A DNA stretch of 64,000 bases from Segetibacter sp. 3557_3 (GCF_004354985.1 NZ_SMSK01000019.1:54733-118732), one strand, 5' to 3'. Counted from the first letter of the stretch, positions 27,887 through 37,270 are shown. Notes: generated by a model not told the origin, from the sequence alone. A program made the numbers and translations.

Positions 27887-30061
27887 TCATTCTCCCGGAT
27901 GATACGTGCGTTCAGCATTTTTTATGAGCTGATCTTTATAAAAGTACACGTTCTTAAACTGCCCGTTGATAAAGCCATTCGCCTGGTCGTTAAAGTGCTT
28001 TGAGTCGGGATCAAAAGATTGACCACCGGTTAAGATAGACCTGGCCTTAATTTTTGGACCAAACTCCACGACTGCTACAAAGCTGTTCCCGGCTTCTCCA
28101 TAACCCCTGCCGGATGCAGTCCATGAAGGTTCGAATGAAGGCAGCGATCCAAAGATTGATGAGGCAAGCCCAACCGGTAAGCTCGACTCGTCGTCGTCAA
28201 ACTGCTGGTGTACTGCGCCACTCAGTCGTTGATAACGATTAACCGTTCCCCACGGTACCTGCCACTTACCATGCATCTTTGTTTGTTGATCAACAACATG
28301 GCTTAACATGTTCACCAGTATTTCGGGATCAGTTGTTTTCGCAAACCGGGTAAACAGGTCTACCTGGTTGAGGCTTGGCTCATGCGCAATATTTTGGTAG
28401 CGATAACGCAACAAAATATAACCCCATTCTACAGCCAGCGTAGTGGCAACCGAAGCTTTGCCCGATCTTTTGTCCCAAGCCCTTAATATGGCAATCGGTG
28501 CGCTTAATTGTTCCTTTTGAGGATGGTTAGCCGGAAGTGCATCGTATGCGTAAAACAGCGGTGGTAACAGGCTATCAAAAGCAGGCAGGTAATTGTTATA
28601 ACCGACATCAATTAATTTCTGCAAGTTGAAGGAGGGCTCCTGTTGCAATAACCTGATGGCCAATAACGACCGGAAGTTTTCTCCATCCGGTGCCATATAA
28701 GCCGGGTAGTTGCGGCTGTTAAGGGTGTTGAAGCCTGAAGCACTAAAAGGGGTGGAATTACAATTCTGCAACCAGCCGCTGACAGGATTGAGTAAGTGGA
28801 CGATTTCGTCTACCTTGTGATTACCCTGCCATTCGGTCTTTGATGTGCTTCCATCCAGGGGAAGGCTGGTATTTAAAGTGCTGTCACGTTTTGGTATAAA
28901 GTTGCCGTGCCAGTAAGCAATGTTGCCCTTATTGTCGGCGTATAAGGTGTTTGTGGAGTTGTTCGATTGAAGTTCCAGGGTTTGCTTATACGCTTCGAGA
29001 TCTTTTGCTTTGGTGCGTTGCCATGATTGAATAAGCCCGTTAAGTGAGCGGTTACGTTCCTTTAAGCTCAGCCAATGACCATTTCTCTTCCCCATGACAG
29101 GACCATGATGGGTATAGTATGCGGTGATGGAAGTCTTCCGAAGGTTGCCGTTTTTCAAATAACTTAAAGCGTGTTTTTTAGCCGATACGTTCCTTTGTTG
29201 CCCGTTGTAAGCGTACACGTAATTGTTGCCCTGCCTGCTTACTTTTTCTTCGTAAACATCCGCAGCGTCGGCGAGTGAAGAAGTATGCATCCATCCACAG
29301 TTTTCATTGAAGCCCTGGAACACAAAAAACTGTCCCCAGGTAATTGCACCATACGCATTTAAACCTTCCTCACTGACCATGTGCATCTCAGTTCTGAAGT
29401 AAAACGATACATGCGGATTGATGTACAGCAATGCCTGCCCGGATGCAGATCTGGAAGGTGCAATGGCAAAGCCATTTGAGCCATCAAGCTCCTGCGGAGG
29501 GGCCGACCTTTTAAGCGATGCCCCTGGAGCACCTTGTTCCTTGTACATCCGTTCAACATCCTGCGACGTGATTCCCCCGGTTTGGGTGGCGGTATAGCCA
29601 CCATCGGTAAACATAAGAGGAAACCATGGTTCGAAATGCGACAATACCTTGGGTTGATTGGGGTGTAAAGCGATGTAGTAATTAATCCCATCTGCAAATC
29701 CCTGGCAAAGCTGCTTTAGCCAGGTGGGGCTCCTATCGTAATCTGATTTTGCCGCAGCGGTGTCATAAAGCAGTCGCATCTGCAAATCTTCATACAAAAG
29801 TGACTCACCTTCGATTTCCGCAAGCCTTCCAAATCGTTCGATATAATTTCTTTCAACCCGCTCAAAACTCTCTTCGCATTGGGCGTACATAAGCCCAAAT
29901 ACCGCGTCCGCATCTGTTTTGCCGTATACGTGTGGTACTCCCCAATTGTCGCGGATAATTGTTACCCTGGACGCCCGTTCCTGATACGCTTTTATAGATG
30001 GCTTATTTCCTGTTGAACAGGCAAACTGGTGCAGCAGTAATACAATGAAAATGGGCTTCAT
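27887..30061 (-). CDS. penicillin acylase family N-terminal-nucleophile hydrolase
   Basis: A 724-residue Ntn hydrolase (PF01804). The short hydrophobic leader ends in FAC at residue 15, so it may be a lipoprotein, though the lipobox is poor. The alpha segment contains VTIIRDNWGVPHVYGKTDADAVFGLMYAQCEESF. The autocatalytic cleavage site is DG|SNGFAIAP with the expected nucleophile Ser195. Later motifs include YYTHHGPVMG, NTLYADNKGNIAYWHGNFIPKRD near 390, and an RSILTGGQSFDPDSKHFNDQA block near the C-terminus. Relatives deacylate beta-lactams, aculeacin-type lipopeptides or acyl-homoserine lactones; the substrate here is unknown. The gene ends right at the palindrome array. Confidence 0.95.
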   Translation of the reverse strand: MKPIFIVLLLHQFACSTGNKPSIKAYQERASRVTIIRDNWGVPHVYGKTDADAVFGLMYAQCEESFERVERNYIERFGRLAEIEGESLLYEDLQMRLLYDTAAAKSDYDRSPTWLKQLCQGFADGINYYIALHPNQPKVLSHFEPWFPLMFTDGGYTATQTGGITSQDVERMYKEQGAPGASLKRSAPPQELDGSNGFAIAPSRSASGQALLYINPHVSFYFRTEMHMVSEEGLNAYGAITWGQFFVFQGFNENCGWMHTSSLADAADVYEEKVSRQGNNYVYAYNGQQRNVSAKKHALSYLKNGNLRKTSITAYYTHHGPVMGKRNGHWLSLKERNRSLNGLIQSWQRTKAKDLEAYKQTLELQSNNSTNTLYADNKGNIAYWHGNFIPKRDSTLNTSLPLDGSTSKTEWQGNHKVDEIVHLLNPVSGWLQNCNSTPFSASGFNTLNSRNYPAYMAPDGENFRSLLAIRLLQQEPSFNLQKLIDVGYNNYLPAFDSLLPPLFYAYDALPANHPQKEQLSAPIAILRAWDKRSGKASVATTLAVEWGYILLRYRYQNIAHEPSLNQVDLFTRFAKTTDPEILVNMLSHVVDQQTKMHGKWQVPWGTVNRYQRLSGAVHQQFDDDESSLPVGLASSIFGSLPSFEPSWTASGRGYGEAGNSFVAVVEFGPKIKARSILTGGQSFDPDSKHFNDQANGFINGQFKNVYFYKDQLIKNAERTYHPGE

Positions 30062-30186
30062 GTTTTTATGGTCTCAGCTATACCACAAGTTAACCATTAG
30101 CCTTCATGCGTAAAATCCGCGTTGGGGAATCAATATTGTTATTAGAGCCGCCTGTCCGATTGTATTGCTGATTAAGGCTCTGCAAT

Positions 30187-30270
30187 TACAAGAGTGCGAC
30201 GCCCGTCCGACTAGCGCCGCCGGGGCGGGCAAGGATGTTCAATAGTAATGGGGTAGCCGGGTCCATAAAA
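30187..30270 (+). repeat. R element, long form (copy 5)
   Basis: It starts TACAAGAGTGCGACGC, then has the GC-rich insertion CCGTCCGACT...CGGGGCGGGC, resumes AAGGATGTTCAATAGTAATG and ends GCCGGGTCCATAAAA. Both boundaries are intact, so this is the best reference for the long form. Confidence 0.75.
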
Positions 30271-30363
30271 GTTGCTACCCAAATGACTTGGATGTAAAAT
30301 GGGCAACGACCTAAAGGCTTGTTTGTAAAGGCACCGGTGTTCCTGAGCACCTAATCTTTTGAT

Positions 30364-30514
30364 GCTTATGTTCAATGTCGTTTAGTTAAGCCGATTATGT
30401 AATTTGTTTGCCCAGCTACTTCCAATCGTACAAGAGTGCGACGCAACGATGTCCTATAGAATTCCTGTGGCCGGGTCCATAAAAATTTGCTTAACTAAAC
30501 GGCATTGGCTTATG
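30364..30514. mobile_element. MITE-like element M2 with terminal inverted repeats
   Basis: Left end CAATGTCGTTTAGTTAAG (30373-30390) and right end CTTAACTAAACGGCATTG (30490-30507) are inverted repeats with one mismatch. They match the ends of M1. GCTTATG occurs just outside both ends (30364-30370 and 30508-30514), extended by TT and ATT, suggesting a slightly decayed target duplication. The interior contains a short-form R element on the plus strand. No transposase gene is present. Confidence 0.72.
30428..30485 (+). repeat. R element, short form inside M2 (copy 6)
   Basis: It begins GTACAAGAGTGCGACGCAAC, continues GATGTCCTATAG and ends GCCGGGTCCATAAAAA. It is 58 bases, as in M1. Confidence 0.75.
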
Positions 30515-30550
30515 ATTCACTATTTCATCTGCCTGCACACACATCCACAG

Positions 30551-32092
30551 TTATGGTATCCATTGCTCATTTTTCAAAAAGTCAATCAATCTCGGGTCAT
30601 TGGTCGACATTGGCGGAAGCCATAGGTCTAAACGTTCCCGGTTCCATACCAGTCCTTGTTGATTGCGGGGTGTAGCAAAGCGGTACCTGTACAGCACTGC
30701 GCGAATATACTTTGGGGGGTTGCCGGGGAACGGATTCTTGGCAAACAGGGACAACGTGCCAGGATCGTTATGCAGTAGTTTCCAAACAAGATTTAATGTC
30801 CAGGGGTATTCGTATGGAGAAGACATGCTCGCGAACCACATTTGCCAGTCTAATCGCAGCTGGTAAGGTGCTATTTGTGGTGGACGTTTATCGAGGTGTA
30901 CAGGCAAACCTTTGTATACATACGGTTGCCAACCTGCATGGTTGCTTGTGTCGGTATTGTTTGTGCCTTCGAAAATAACATTTAAACGTTCCTGCCCTAC
31001 GGTGCCAAATGCGCCATAGGTGTTTACAAGATCAAGCGGGTCAAAGGAAGTATTCATGATCTGGCCAGGGGAAAGCATGTTGATCGCCGGCCGGAGACTC
31101 AGCAGGGCGATAACAACCGTAACCACCCAGGCAGTTGTGCGCATAGGCCTGGACTCAATCCCGTTTTCCGCAGCTATAGTTGCCCTCCGCACCAATCGAC
31201 CAGGAAGAATTCGTGCCCAGTAGCCATCATCAAAACAGGCAAGGGCAGGAACTATGGTTAGCCAATTCAGGAAAGAAAGATTACCGCTAATGATGATGGT
31301 TAATTGGAAAACTACGATTACGGTTCCGGCGATATGCCGGGCAATCCTGGGCCAGAATACAAACAAGGGCGCGACAACTTCAGCGATATGGTTAAACCAG
31401 ACGCCTACACTTAATACACTTCGGGGCAGGAAATGAAACCATCGACTAAGCGGGCCTGGGATGGGCTGTGTTTCGAAATGGTAGTTGAGCGCCGTCGCAT
31501 TACGCCATATCTCATCTCCCCTGAGTTTGATCAGCCCGGCACCCAACATAATGCGAAATACTAGCCACCGGAATAGAACGATGACCGGCATCGGGGGAGC
31601 ATATTTCGGAAATGGCCGGGCATCGAGCAGGGGACATAAGAAAACTGCAAGGAAGCCTGTTTCGGTAAGCTGAATCTCCCAACCGTAGCCATACCATTCC
31701 TGTCCAACATGGTTAAACGACATATAGAGTAACCACATGACAACAAGCATGAGTGCGTTCGCATAGCCGGCAATTACAACACACGAAAGCAGGAAACCGA
31801 TCCATGCTACCGTTAGCAGGGCAGTATCAGAATGACCAAACCAAAATACCGATGGCAGCCGCAGGAAACCTGCGGTATCCGATCCGAGTGCAGCGCTTAC
31901 TTTATCAAGGTAAATTCCAACCGGAGTGAGCCCGTTTGATCCGATCAATGGAAGCACCTGGTTGATTGCAACCAGGAAGGCAATGGCATAAATCAGTCCC
32001 AGCAACCGCAGGATTACAAAACGCGTGAGCCAATAGGTAGGTTTATCCGGTACTTCCTGGATGTCATCGTAGGGTACAGCTGTTTGTTCCAT
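30551..32092 (-). CDS. lipase maturation factor (LMF1)-like membrane protein
   Basis: A 513-residue polytopic membrane protein resembling the LMF1/LMF2 family (PF06762). Characteristic stretches are YWLTRFVILRLLGLIYAIAFLVAINQVLPLIGSNGLTP near residues 20-57, HVGQEWYGYGWEIQLTETGFLAVF near 127-150, FRIMLGAGLIKLRGDEIWRN near 185-205, and a C-terminal soluble part with LRLDWQMWFA and FLKNEQW. In animals the family helps lipases fold in the ER; the bacterial role is unknown. It is transcribed toward the penicillin acylase gene but about 490 bases of repeats separate them. Confidence 0.88.
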   Translation of the reverse strand: MEQTAVPYDDIQEVPDKPTYWLTRFVILRLLGLIYAIAFLVAINQVLPLIGSNGLTPVGIYLDKVSAALGSDTAGFLRLPSVFWFGHSDTALLTVAWIGFLLSCVVIAGYANALMLVVMWLLYMSFNHVGQEWYGYGWEIQLTETGFLAVFLCPLLDARPFPKYAPPMPVIVLFRWLVFRIMLGAGLIKLRGDEIWRNATALNYHFETQPIPGPLSRWFHFLPRSVLSVGVWFNHIAEVVAPLFVFWPRIARHIAGTVIVVFQLTIIISGNLSFLNWLTIVPALACFDDGYWARILPGRLVRRATIAAENGIESRPMRTTAWVVTVVIALLSLRPAINMLSPGQIMNTSFDPLDLVNTYGAFGTVGQERLNVIFEGTNNTDTSNHAGWQPYVYKGLPVHLDKRPPQIAPYQLRLDWQMWFASMSSPYEYPWTLNLVWKLLHNDPGTLSLFAKNPFPGNPPKYIRAVLYRYRFATPRNQQGLVWNRERLDLWLPPMSTNDPRLIDFLKNEQWIP

Positions 32093-32251
32093 TGCCGGCG
32101 CTTTGGTTGTATTAAGTAAATTATAGATATGAATTTTAATTACAAAAATTAATCCGACAAAACAGGCAGCCAGGCCAGGGTTTTACGGTTAGCAGGTTCG
32201 TTCATACCACAACTTTTGTAAATTTCCTTATGTAAAATCAATAGTTGCAAA

Positions 32252-32398
32252 ATGCGCAGATTTCGAAAGCTTAACATTGAACTGCCACTACAACCTACCT
32301 ACGACCAAAGGCCGTGGCTTGTTGGAGGGGTGTTATTTGCAGCAGTTTTTCTGTTTTTCGCCCTATATGCGTTCCTGAAACATAAGGGATATTACTAA
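32252..32398 (+). CDS. small single-pass membrane protein, unknown
   Basis: A 48-codon frame starting MRRFRKLNIELPLQPTYDQR and ending in a 20-residue hydrophobic helix (WLVGGVLFAAVFLFFALYAF) followed by LKHKGYY. The basic N-terminus, single membrane segment and basic tail give a coherent small membrane protein. It sits alone in a 700-base gap with no other candidate gene. No family is recognised. An ATG and a clean stop are present, but there is no homology evidence. Confidence 0.5.
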   Translation: MRRFRKLNIELPLQPTYDQRPWLVGGVLFAAVFLFFALYAFLKHKGYY

Positions 32399-32801
32399 AC
32401 CACTCGCAGCCAGGCTTAGGTGCATGCTATGATTCTCATGGGGCGTTATCGTTTTTTTAGGGCGAATGAGAGGTTTCCAACCCGCTTTGAAACGGAAAAA
32501 AATAAATGTTCAAATGACTGGATTAATTTAAATTTAGAAATCTATTGTCGGAAGACAATCGGCGATACTGGCTAAACTATGAACAAGTATGATAAAACAC
32601 TTTTACGCTTACTTTTTTACGGTAATACTTCCTTCTGCTGCTGTCAGCCCTAACCACTCTTCGCCAGGCTAAGCTTCTGTTATATGTTTGTCAGGATTAT
32701 GCTGCGTTTTTAGAACGTATCACGTGAACTATATGCCCGCAGGTTACTTCTGCAGGCAGTGCCTTCTTTATTCCAATCATTTAAACTGAAACACTAGTTA
32801 C

Positions 32802-35800
32802 ATGAAGAAAATTCTACTCCTCACCCAGGTATTTGTGCTGTTTACAGTTGCTGCCTTTTCTCAGTCAGACCGCTTTTGGACGATGAACAACGAAAGCCGA
32901 ACCAGCATTGTAACCGACAAGTCGGTTTCCAGGCTCAGTTATCCCACGGCATTTAAACTATTTAACCTGAATGCTGCTCCCTTTCAGCAGCAATTATTCG
33001 CTATTGTCGGCGCAAGTGCTGCTAAACGTGCAACAGTGATTTCTATTCCTAATGCGGATGGTAACCTGGAAGACTTTGAAGTCGTTGAAGCATCCAACTT
33101 CGAACCGGAATTACAGGCGCGGTTTCCCGAAATCAGGGCGTTTTCTGGTAAAGGCATTACCGATAAGTTTGCTACCCTCAAGCTGAGTATTTCTCCGGAT
33201 GGCGTACAAACAATGGTTTTCAGAACAGATAATGACAACGAATTTATTGAGCCCTATTCAAAGGATCGTAAAGTATATGCTGTATACCGGTCGCACCGGG
33301 AAAAAGGCCAGTTGCCATGGAACTGTACTACTGAAGAAAAGCAACTTGCCGCGGACATCAATTCGCAGGTCGCTCCTGTAGCAAGGACCGGAAGCTCCAG
33401 CGGGCAATTAAAAACCCTCCGCCTGGCCCAGTCGTGTAATGGAGAATATGCCAATTATTTTGGCGCCACAAGCGCCTCGCAGGTAGGGCTTGTAATGGCT
33501 GCCTTTAACGCAACGCTTACCCGCTGCAATGGCATTTACGAAAAAGACCTGGCACTTCACCTGAACCTTATTCCAACTACGACATCAGTGATTTATTATA
33601 ATCCCAGCACCGATCCATATACCACGATGTCGAGCTGGAACCAACAACTGCAAACAACCCTGACTAATGTTATAGGAAACGACAATTATCATATCGGTCA
33701 TATGTTTGGTGCTTCGGGGGGCGGTGGAAACGCCGGTTGTATTGGCTGTGTGTGCATAGATCCTACATCCAGAACTCCGCTTGGGAAAGGCTCAGGTATT
33801 ACATCCCCCGCCGATGGGGTGCCAATGGGCGATAATTTCGACATTGATTATGTAGCACATGAGGTGGGCCACCAGTTGGGGGCTAACCACACTTTCTCCA
33901 AATCACTGGAAGGAACAGGCGTAAATAAAGAAGTTGGTTCAGGTATCACCATCATGGGTTATGCGGGCATCACCGCCCAAGACGTGGCTCCGCATTCAAT
34001 TGACATCTTTCATCAAACATCTATTGAGCAAATACAGGCTAATCTGGCAGGAAAAAGCTGCCCGGTATCGGTAAGCGCGGGTAACACCGCGCCGGTTATT
34101 GCACCCGTAAGTAATTACACCATTCCCATCAGTACACCTTTTGCGCTTACTGCATCAGCAACCGATGCCGACCGCGATGCCCTTACTTATTGCTGGGAAC
34201 AAAATGATAATTCCACCACATCAGGAACCGGCAGCGTAGCTTCGCCGACAAAACTTACCGGTCCAAACTGGTTAACATTTCCTGCAAGTCAAAGCGGCAC
34301 GAGAAGCTTTCCCACATTGGCTACCATCCTTCGCGGTGCAATGATTACCGGGCCATTAGCTGGCGGCGATGCAGGAGCAAATATCGAAGCGTTAAGTTCT
34401 GTAACCAGGGCTTTAAACTTCAGGGTTACCGTCAGGGATAACCATCCCTACTCGGCAACATCGGTTGCTCAAACATCTTTTGCAGATGTAGTTGTAAATG
34501 TGACAAACACTGCCGGACCGTTTAAAGTAACGGCGCCTGATACGAATGTTAGCTTGCCGGCAGGTAGCGAAACAATAGTGACCTGGAGTGTAAATGGCAC
34601 TAACACGGGAGTGGTAAATTGCCAGGCCGTAAACATCCTGTTGTCTACAGATGGTGGTACTACATTTACAACCCTGGTTTCAGGAACTGCAAATGATGGT
34701 GACGAAGTGGTTAGACTACCGGCGACTTCCGGCACCACCAACCGCATAAAAGTAGAAGCCGTCGGCAACATCTTTTTCGATATCTCCGATGCGAATTTTA
34801 CCATTGGCCAGGCCACGGTAACCTGTGCAAATCCAACAGCCTTAACCGCTTCAGCAATAACATCAACCAGTGCTACTGTGAGCTGGACAGCAGCCGCTGG
34901 TGCGAACAGTTATGCTGTGGATTACAAGTCTGCCGAATCGACAACATGGTTAACTGTTACAGGTAATACCACGGGAACTTCAGTTAATCTATCAGGATTA
35001 CTTCCTGGTACGACTTACGACTATAGGGTGCGTTCAACTTGTTCGGCGGGAACCAGTTCATACACGCAGGCGCGATTCACCACGACCGGTGTTGCCTGCG
35101 CAAGTCCGACTGGTTTAACGTCGTCAGCAATTACGGAAACCTCGGCTACCGTTGCGTGGACCGCTTCCAGCGGAGCTAACAGCTACGCAGTGGATTATAA
35201 AACCACTTCGTCCTTAAGCTGGCTTGCAGCAACTGCTAACACTACCACTCCATCAGTCAATTTAACGGGTTTAAATGCCGGCACCAGTTACGACTGGAGG
35301 GTACGCGCAAACTGTATTGGCGGTTCGAGCAGTAATGTACAGGCCCAGTTTACAACCCCTGCTCCACCATCTACTTGCCCGGGCAGCAGTGATGGGTCTG
35401 GAAATGGAACTACCGGAGGTGCTGCGCTTATAGCGTTGAATACCGAGATAAAAGGCCGGATAGACGTAAGAGGGGATGTTGATTATTATAAGTTCGTAGT
35501 AACTACACAACAAAACATTACAATCTCCTTGTCAACCCTACCTGCAGATTACCAGCTGGATTTGTTAAGCAGTTCAGGTGCGCTGGTGCAATCATCTGCA
35601 ACCACCGGGTTGGCTAATGAGACCATTACCAGAACGTTGGCGGCAGGTGACTTTTTTGTGAAGGTCTATCCCAAAAACAATGGAGCATTCAATGCATCGG
35701 CTTGTTATACCTTAGCGGTGACTCCGGCGACTACGAGAATGGCCGATGCTGAAAACATCGAATATGTGGGAACGAAGTTAAACGTGGCACCAAACCCGGC

Positions 35801-36023
35801 TCGGGCTTCGGTTAAGCTGGCGTTCAATTCGGAGCTTCGTGGAAATGCCATGGTAATGGTAATCAATCAAACCGGTTCGATAGTATTGAAACGAAACCTT
35901 GCCGTAAATGCCGGGGCAAATAACAGCGCCCTTGATATAAGTAATCTTTCAAACGGTGTTTACATATTGAGAATACAGACCGGTACGGCTACACAACTGG
36001 CCAAACTGGTGATTGCGAAATAA
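32802..36023 (+). CDS. T9SS-exported reprolysin-like metalloprotease with two FN3 domains
   Basis: A 1073-residue secreted protease. A signal peptide (1-20) and propeptide are followed by a metzincin catalytic domain with HEVGHQLGANH (three zinc His, first at 353) and a Met-turn GITIMGYAG near 384. A cadherin-like/Ig segment runs about 430-670. Two fibronectin type III repeats follow at about 675-765 and 770-855, each with SATVSWTA or SATVAWTA and SYAVDYK. A pre-peptidase C-type beta domain (GDVDYYKFVVTTQQNITISL) comes next. The last 80 residues are a T9SS type A sorting domain (NVAPNPARASVKLAF ... NGVYILRI ... KLVIAK). The enzyme should be exported by the Por system and anchored or released at the surface. 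A terminator follows directly. Confidence 0.95.
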   Translation: MKKILLLTQVFVLFTVAAFSQSDRFWTMNNESRTSIVTDKSVSRLSYPTAFKLFNLNAAPFQQQLFAIVGASAAKRATVISIPNADGNLEDFEVVEASNFEPELQARFPEIRAFSGKGITDKFATLKLSISPDGVQTMVFRTDNDNEFIEPYSKDRKVYAVYRSHREKGQLPWNCTTEEKQLAADINSQVAPVARTGSSSGQLKTLRLAQSCNGEYANYFGATSASQVGLVMAAFNATLTRCNGIYEKDLALHLNLIPTTTSVIYYNPSTDPYTTMSSWNQQLQTTLTNVIGNDNYHIGHMFGASGGGGNAGCIGCVCIDPTSRTPLGKGSGITSPADGVPMGDNFDIDYVAHEVGHQLGANHTFSKSLEGTGVNKEVGSGITIMGYAGITAQDVAPHSIDIFHQTSIEQIQANLAGKSCPVSVSAGNTAPVIAPVSNYTIPISTPFALTASATDADRDALTYCWEQNDNSTTSGTGSVASPTKLTGPNWLTFPASQSGTRSFPTLATILRGAMITGPLAGGDAGANIEALSSVTRALNFRVTVRDNHPYSATSVAQTSFADVVVNVTNTAGPFKVTAPDTNVSLPAGSETIVTWSVNGTNTGVVNCQAVNILLSTDGGTTFTTLVSGTANDGDEVVRLPATSGTTNRIKVEAVGNIFFDISDANFTIGQATVTCANPTALTASAITSTSATVSWTAAAGANSYAVDYKSAESTTWLTVTGNTTGTSVNLSGLLPGTTYDYRVRSTCSAGTSSYTQARFTTTGVACASPTGLTSSAITETSATVAWTASSGANSYAVDYKTTSSLSWLAATANTTTPSVNLTGLNAGTSYDWRVRANCIGGSSSNVQAQFTTPAPPSTCPGSSDGSGNGTTGGAALIALNTEIKGRIDVRGDVDYYKFVVTTQQNITISLSTLPADYQLDLLSSSGALVQSSATTGLANETITRTLAAGDFFVKVYPKNNGAFNASACYTLAVTPATTRMADAENIEYVGTKLNVAPNPARASVKLAFNSELRGNAMVMVINQTGSIVLKRNLAVNAGANNSALDISNLSNGVYILRIQTGTATQLAKLVIAK

Positions 36024-36042
36024 ACGATCATAACAAACAACC

Positions 36043-36072
36043 AAAAAGGCTGTCTGAAAGGACGGCCTTTTT
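36043..36072 (+). terminator. intrinsic terminator after the protease gene
   Basis: AAAAAGGCTGTC and GACGGCCTTTTT pair (one G-T wobble) over a 6-base loop and are followed by TGTTTTT. It lies 19 bases after the stop codon. Confidence 0.88.
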
Positions 36073-36194
36073 GTTTTTCGCAGGTTATAAAAGTCAAAAA
36101 TTAAAAGTCAAACTGTTATGCCGGGTCACCATTACAGGTTGGCTGGCTGTATGTGAAGATCAGGGCTTGTGTTGGTTTAGGCTTATAACACCCT

Positions 36195-36700
36195 CTGCGG
36201 AGTCTCTGCCTTCTCTTGTTCTCTGCGGTGCCAAAATGTAAAATGAAAAATGTAAAATTTAAAAGATAGTTCCTGCGCAGCTTGGCGGTGTACACAAACC
36301 TTAAAAGCAGTGTTTCCTCCTTTTCAACTGATCAACCAATCAACTGATCCCATCGCGAATCCAATTCTCTACCGCTCTTGTTCCCTGCGGTGCCAAAATG
36401 TAAAATGAAAAATTTAAAATGAAAAAGAGAGCCCCTGCACGGCTATGCATTCACCACAAGTATAACAAAGCGCCACCGATCAACCTACATCCGCACATTC
36501 GCCAATCCGTAATCCGCCAATCCAATTCTCTGCTTCTCTTGTTCTCTGCGGTGCCAAAATGTAAAATGAAAAATGTAAAATTAAAAAGAGAGCTCCTGCG
36601 CAGTTTCAAGTAGAAATACAAGTCTTCAATCGCTGTCTCAACTCTCAACTGATCAACCAGTCTCCATCCGCCAATTCGCCAATCCGTAATCCGCCAATTG
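36195..36700. repeat. tandem repeat, three degenerate copies of about 161 bp
   Basis: The block CTCTTGTTCTCTGCGGTGCC followed by AAAATGTAAAATGAAAAAT starts near 36213, 36375 and 36536, giving periods of 162 and 161. Between the blocks sit phrases such as CTCAACTGATCAACCA and CGCCAATCCGTAATCCGCCA. Reading frames here are fortuitous. The array ends a few bases before the yjbQ-like gene. Confidence 0.75.
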
Positions 36701-36721
36701 TTACTTTCGCTAAAAAGCAGC

Positions 36722-37144
36722 ATGAACATTTACCAGCAACGCCTGACCCTCCCGGAAAAGAAAAGGGGTTTTCATTTGATCACCAACGAGGTGCTGCGAG
36801 CCATGCCGGAACTTGCGCACATTAAAACAGGGATGTGCCAGGTGTTCATTCAACATACTTCCGCATCACTTACCATTAATGAAAACGCAGATCCAACAGT
36901 AAGAAAAGACTTTGAGATGTATTTCAACAAAGCGGTGAAAGAAAATGATCCCGATTATGTACACGATTACGAAGGATCGGATGATATGCCCGCCCACCTG
37001 AAGGCAGCCTTGCTGGGCAGCTCGGTGCTCATCCCGATAGCAAATGGAAGGCTGGCCTTTGGTACCTGGCAGGGCATCTACTTTTGTGAGCATCGCAATC
37101 ACGGCGGACCAAGATCACTGGTGATAACGGCATGGGGTGTATAG
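36722..37144 (+). CDS. yjbQ: YjbQ / UPF0047 family protein
   Basis: A 140-residue protein starting at ATG 36722 (an upstream TTG at 36698 is unnecessary). Family signatures are GMCQVFIQHTSASLTINENADP near 38-59 with the conserved His, YEGSDDMPAHLKAALLGSSVLIPI near 80-105 and LAFGTWQGIYFCEHRNHGGPR near 112-132. E. coli YjbQ has weak thiamine-phosphate-synthase-like activity and the real role is unclear. A -7-like TACTTTCG at 36702-36709 would give a very short leader. Length is normal for the family. Confidence 0.94.
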   Translation: MNIYQQRLTLPEKKRGFHLITNEVLRAMPELAHIKTGMCQVFIQHTSASLTINENADPTVRKDFEMYFNKAVKENDPDYVHDYEGSDDMPAHLKAALLGSSVLIPIANGRLAFGTWQGIYFCEHRNHGGPRSLVITAWGV

Positions 37145-37200
37145 CCCTGATTGTTCTGCAGTCAAATGCAGGTTGTAGTTTGCTGAACAAAAAGCCAACT

Positions 37201-37270
37201 GTACTAGCGTGCGACGCCCCCGTCCGAACCGGGTTCATCCGGGCGGGCGCCCGGCTGGTGCATTCGGGGG
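37201..37270 (+). repeat. R element, long form, decayed (copy 7)
   Basis: It begins GTACTAGCGTGCGACGCCCC, followed by the CGTCCGAACCGGG / CCGGGCGGGCG hairpin region and GCCCGGCTGG. The 3' AAAAA end is not clear. Confidence 0.5.

Noticed and set aside
27673..27918. Minus-strand ORF with repeated HCERSEAIPC peptides
   Set aside because: Pure translation of the right-arm repeats; it also overlaps the acylase gene end.
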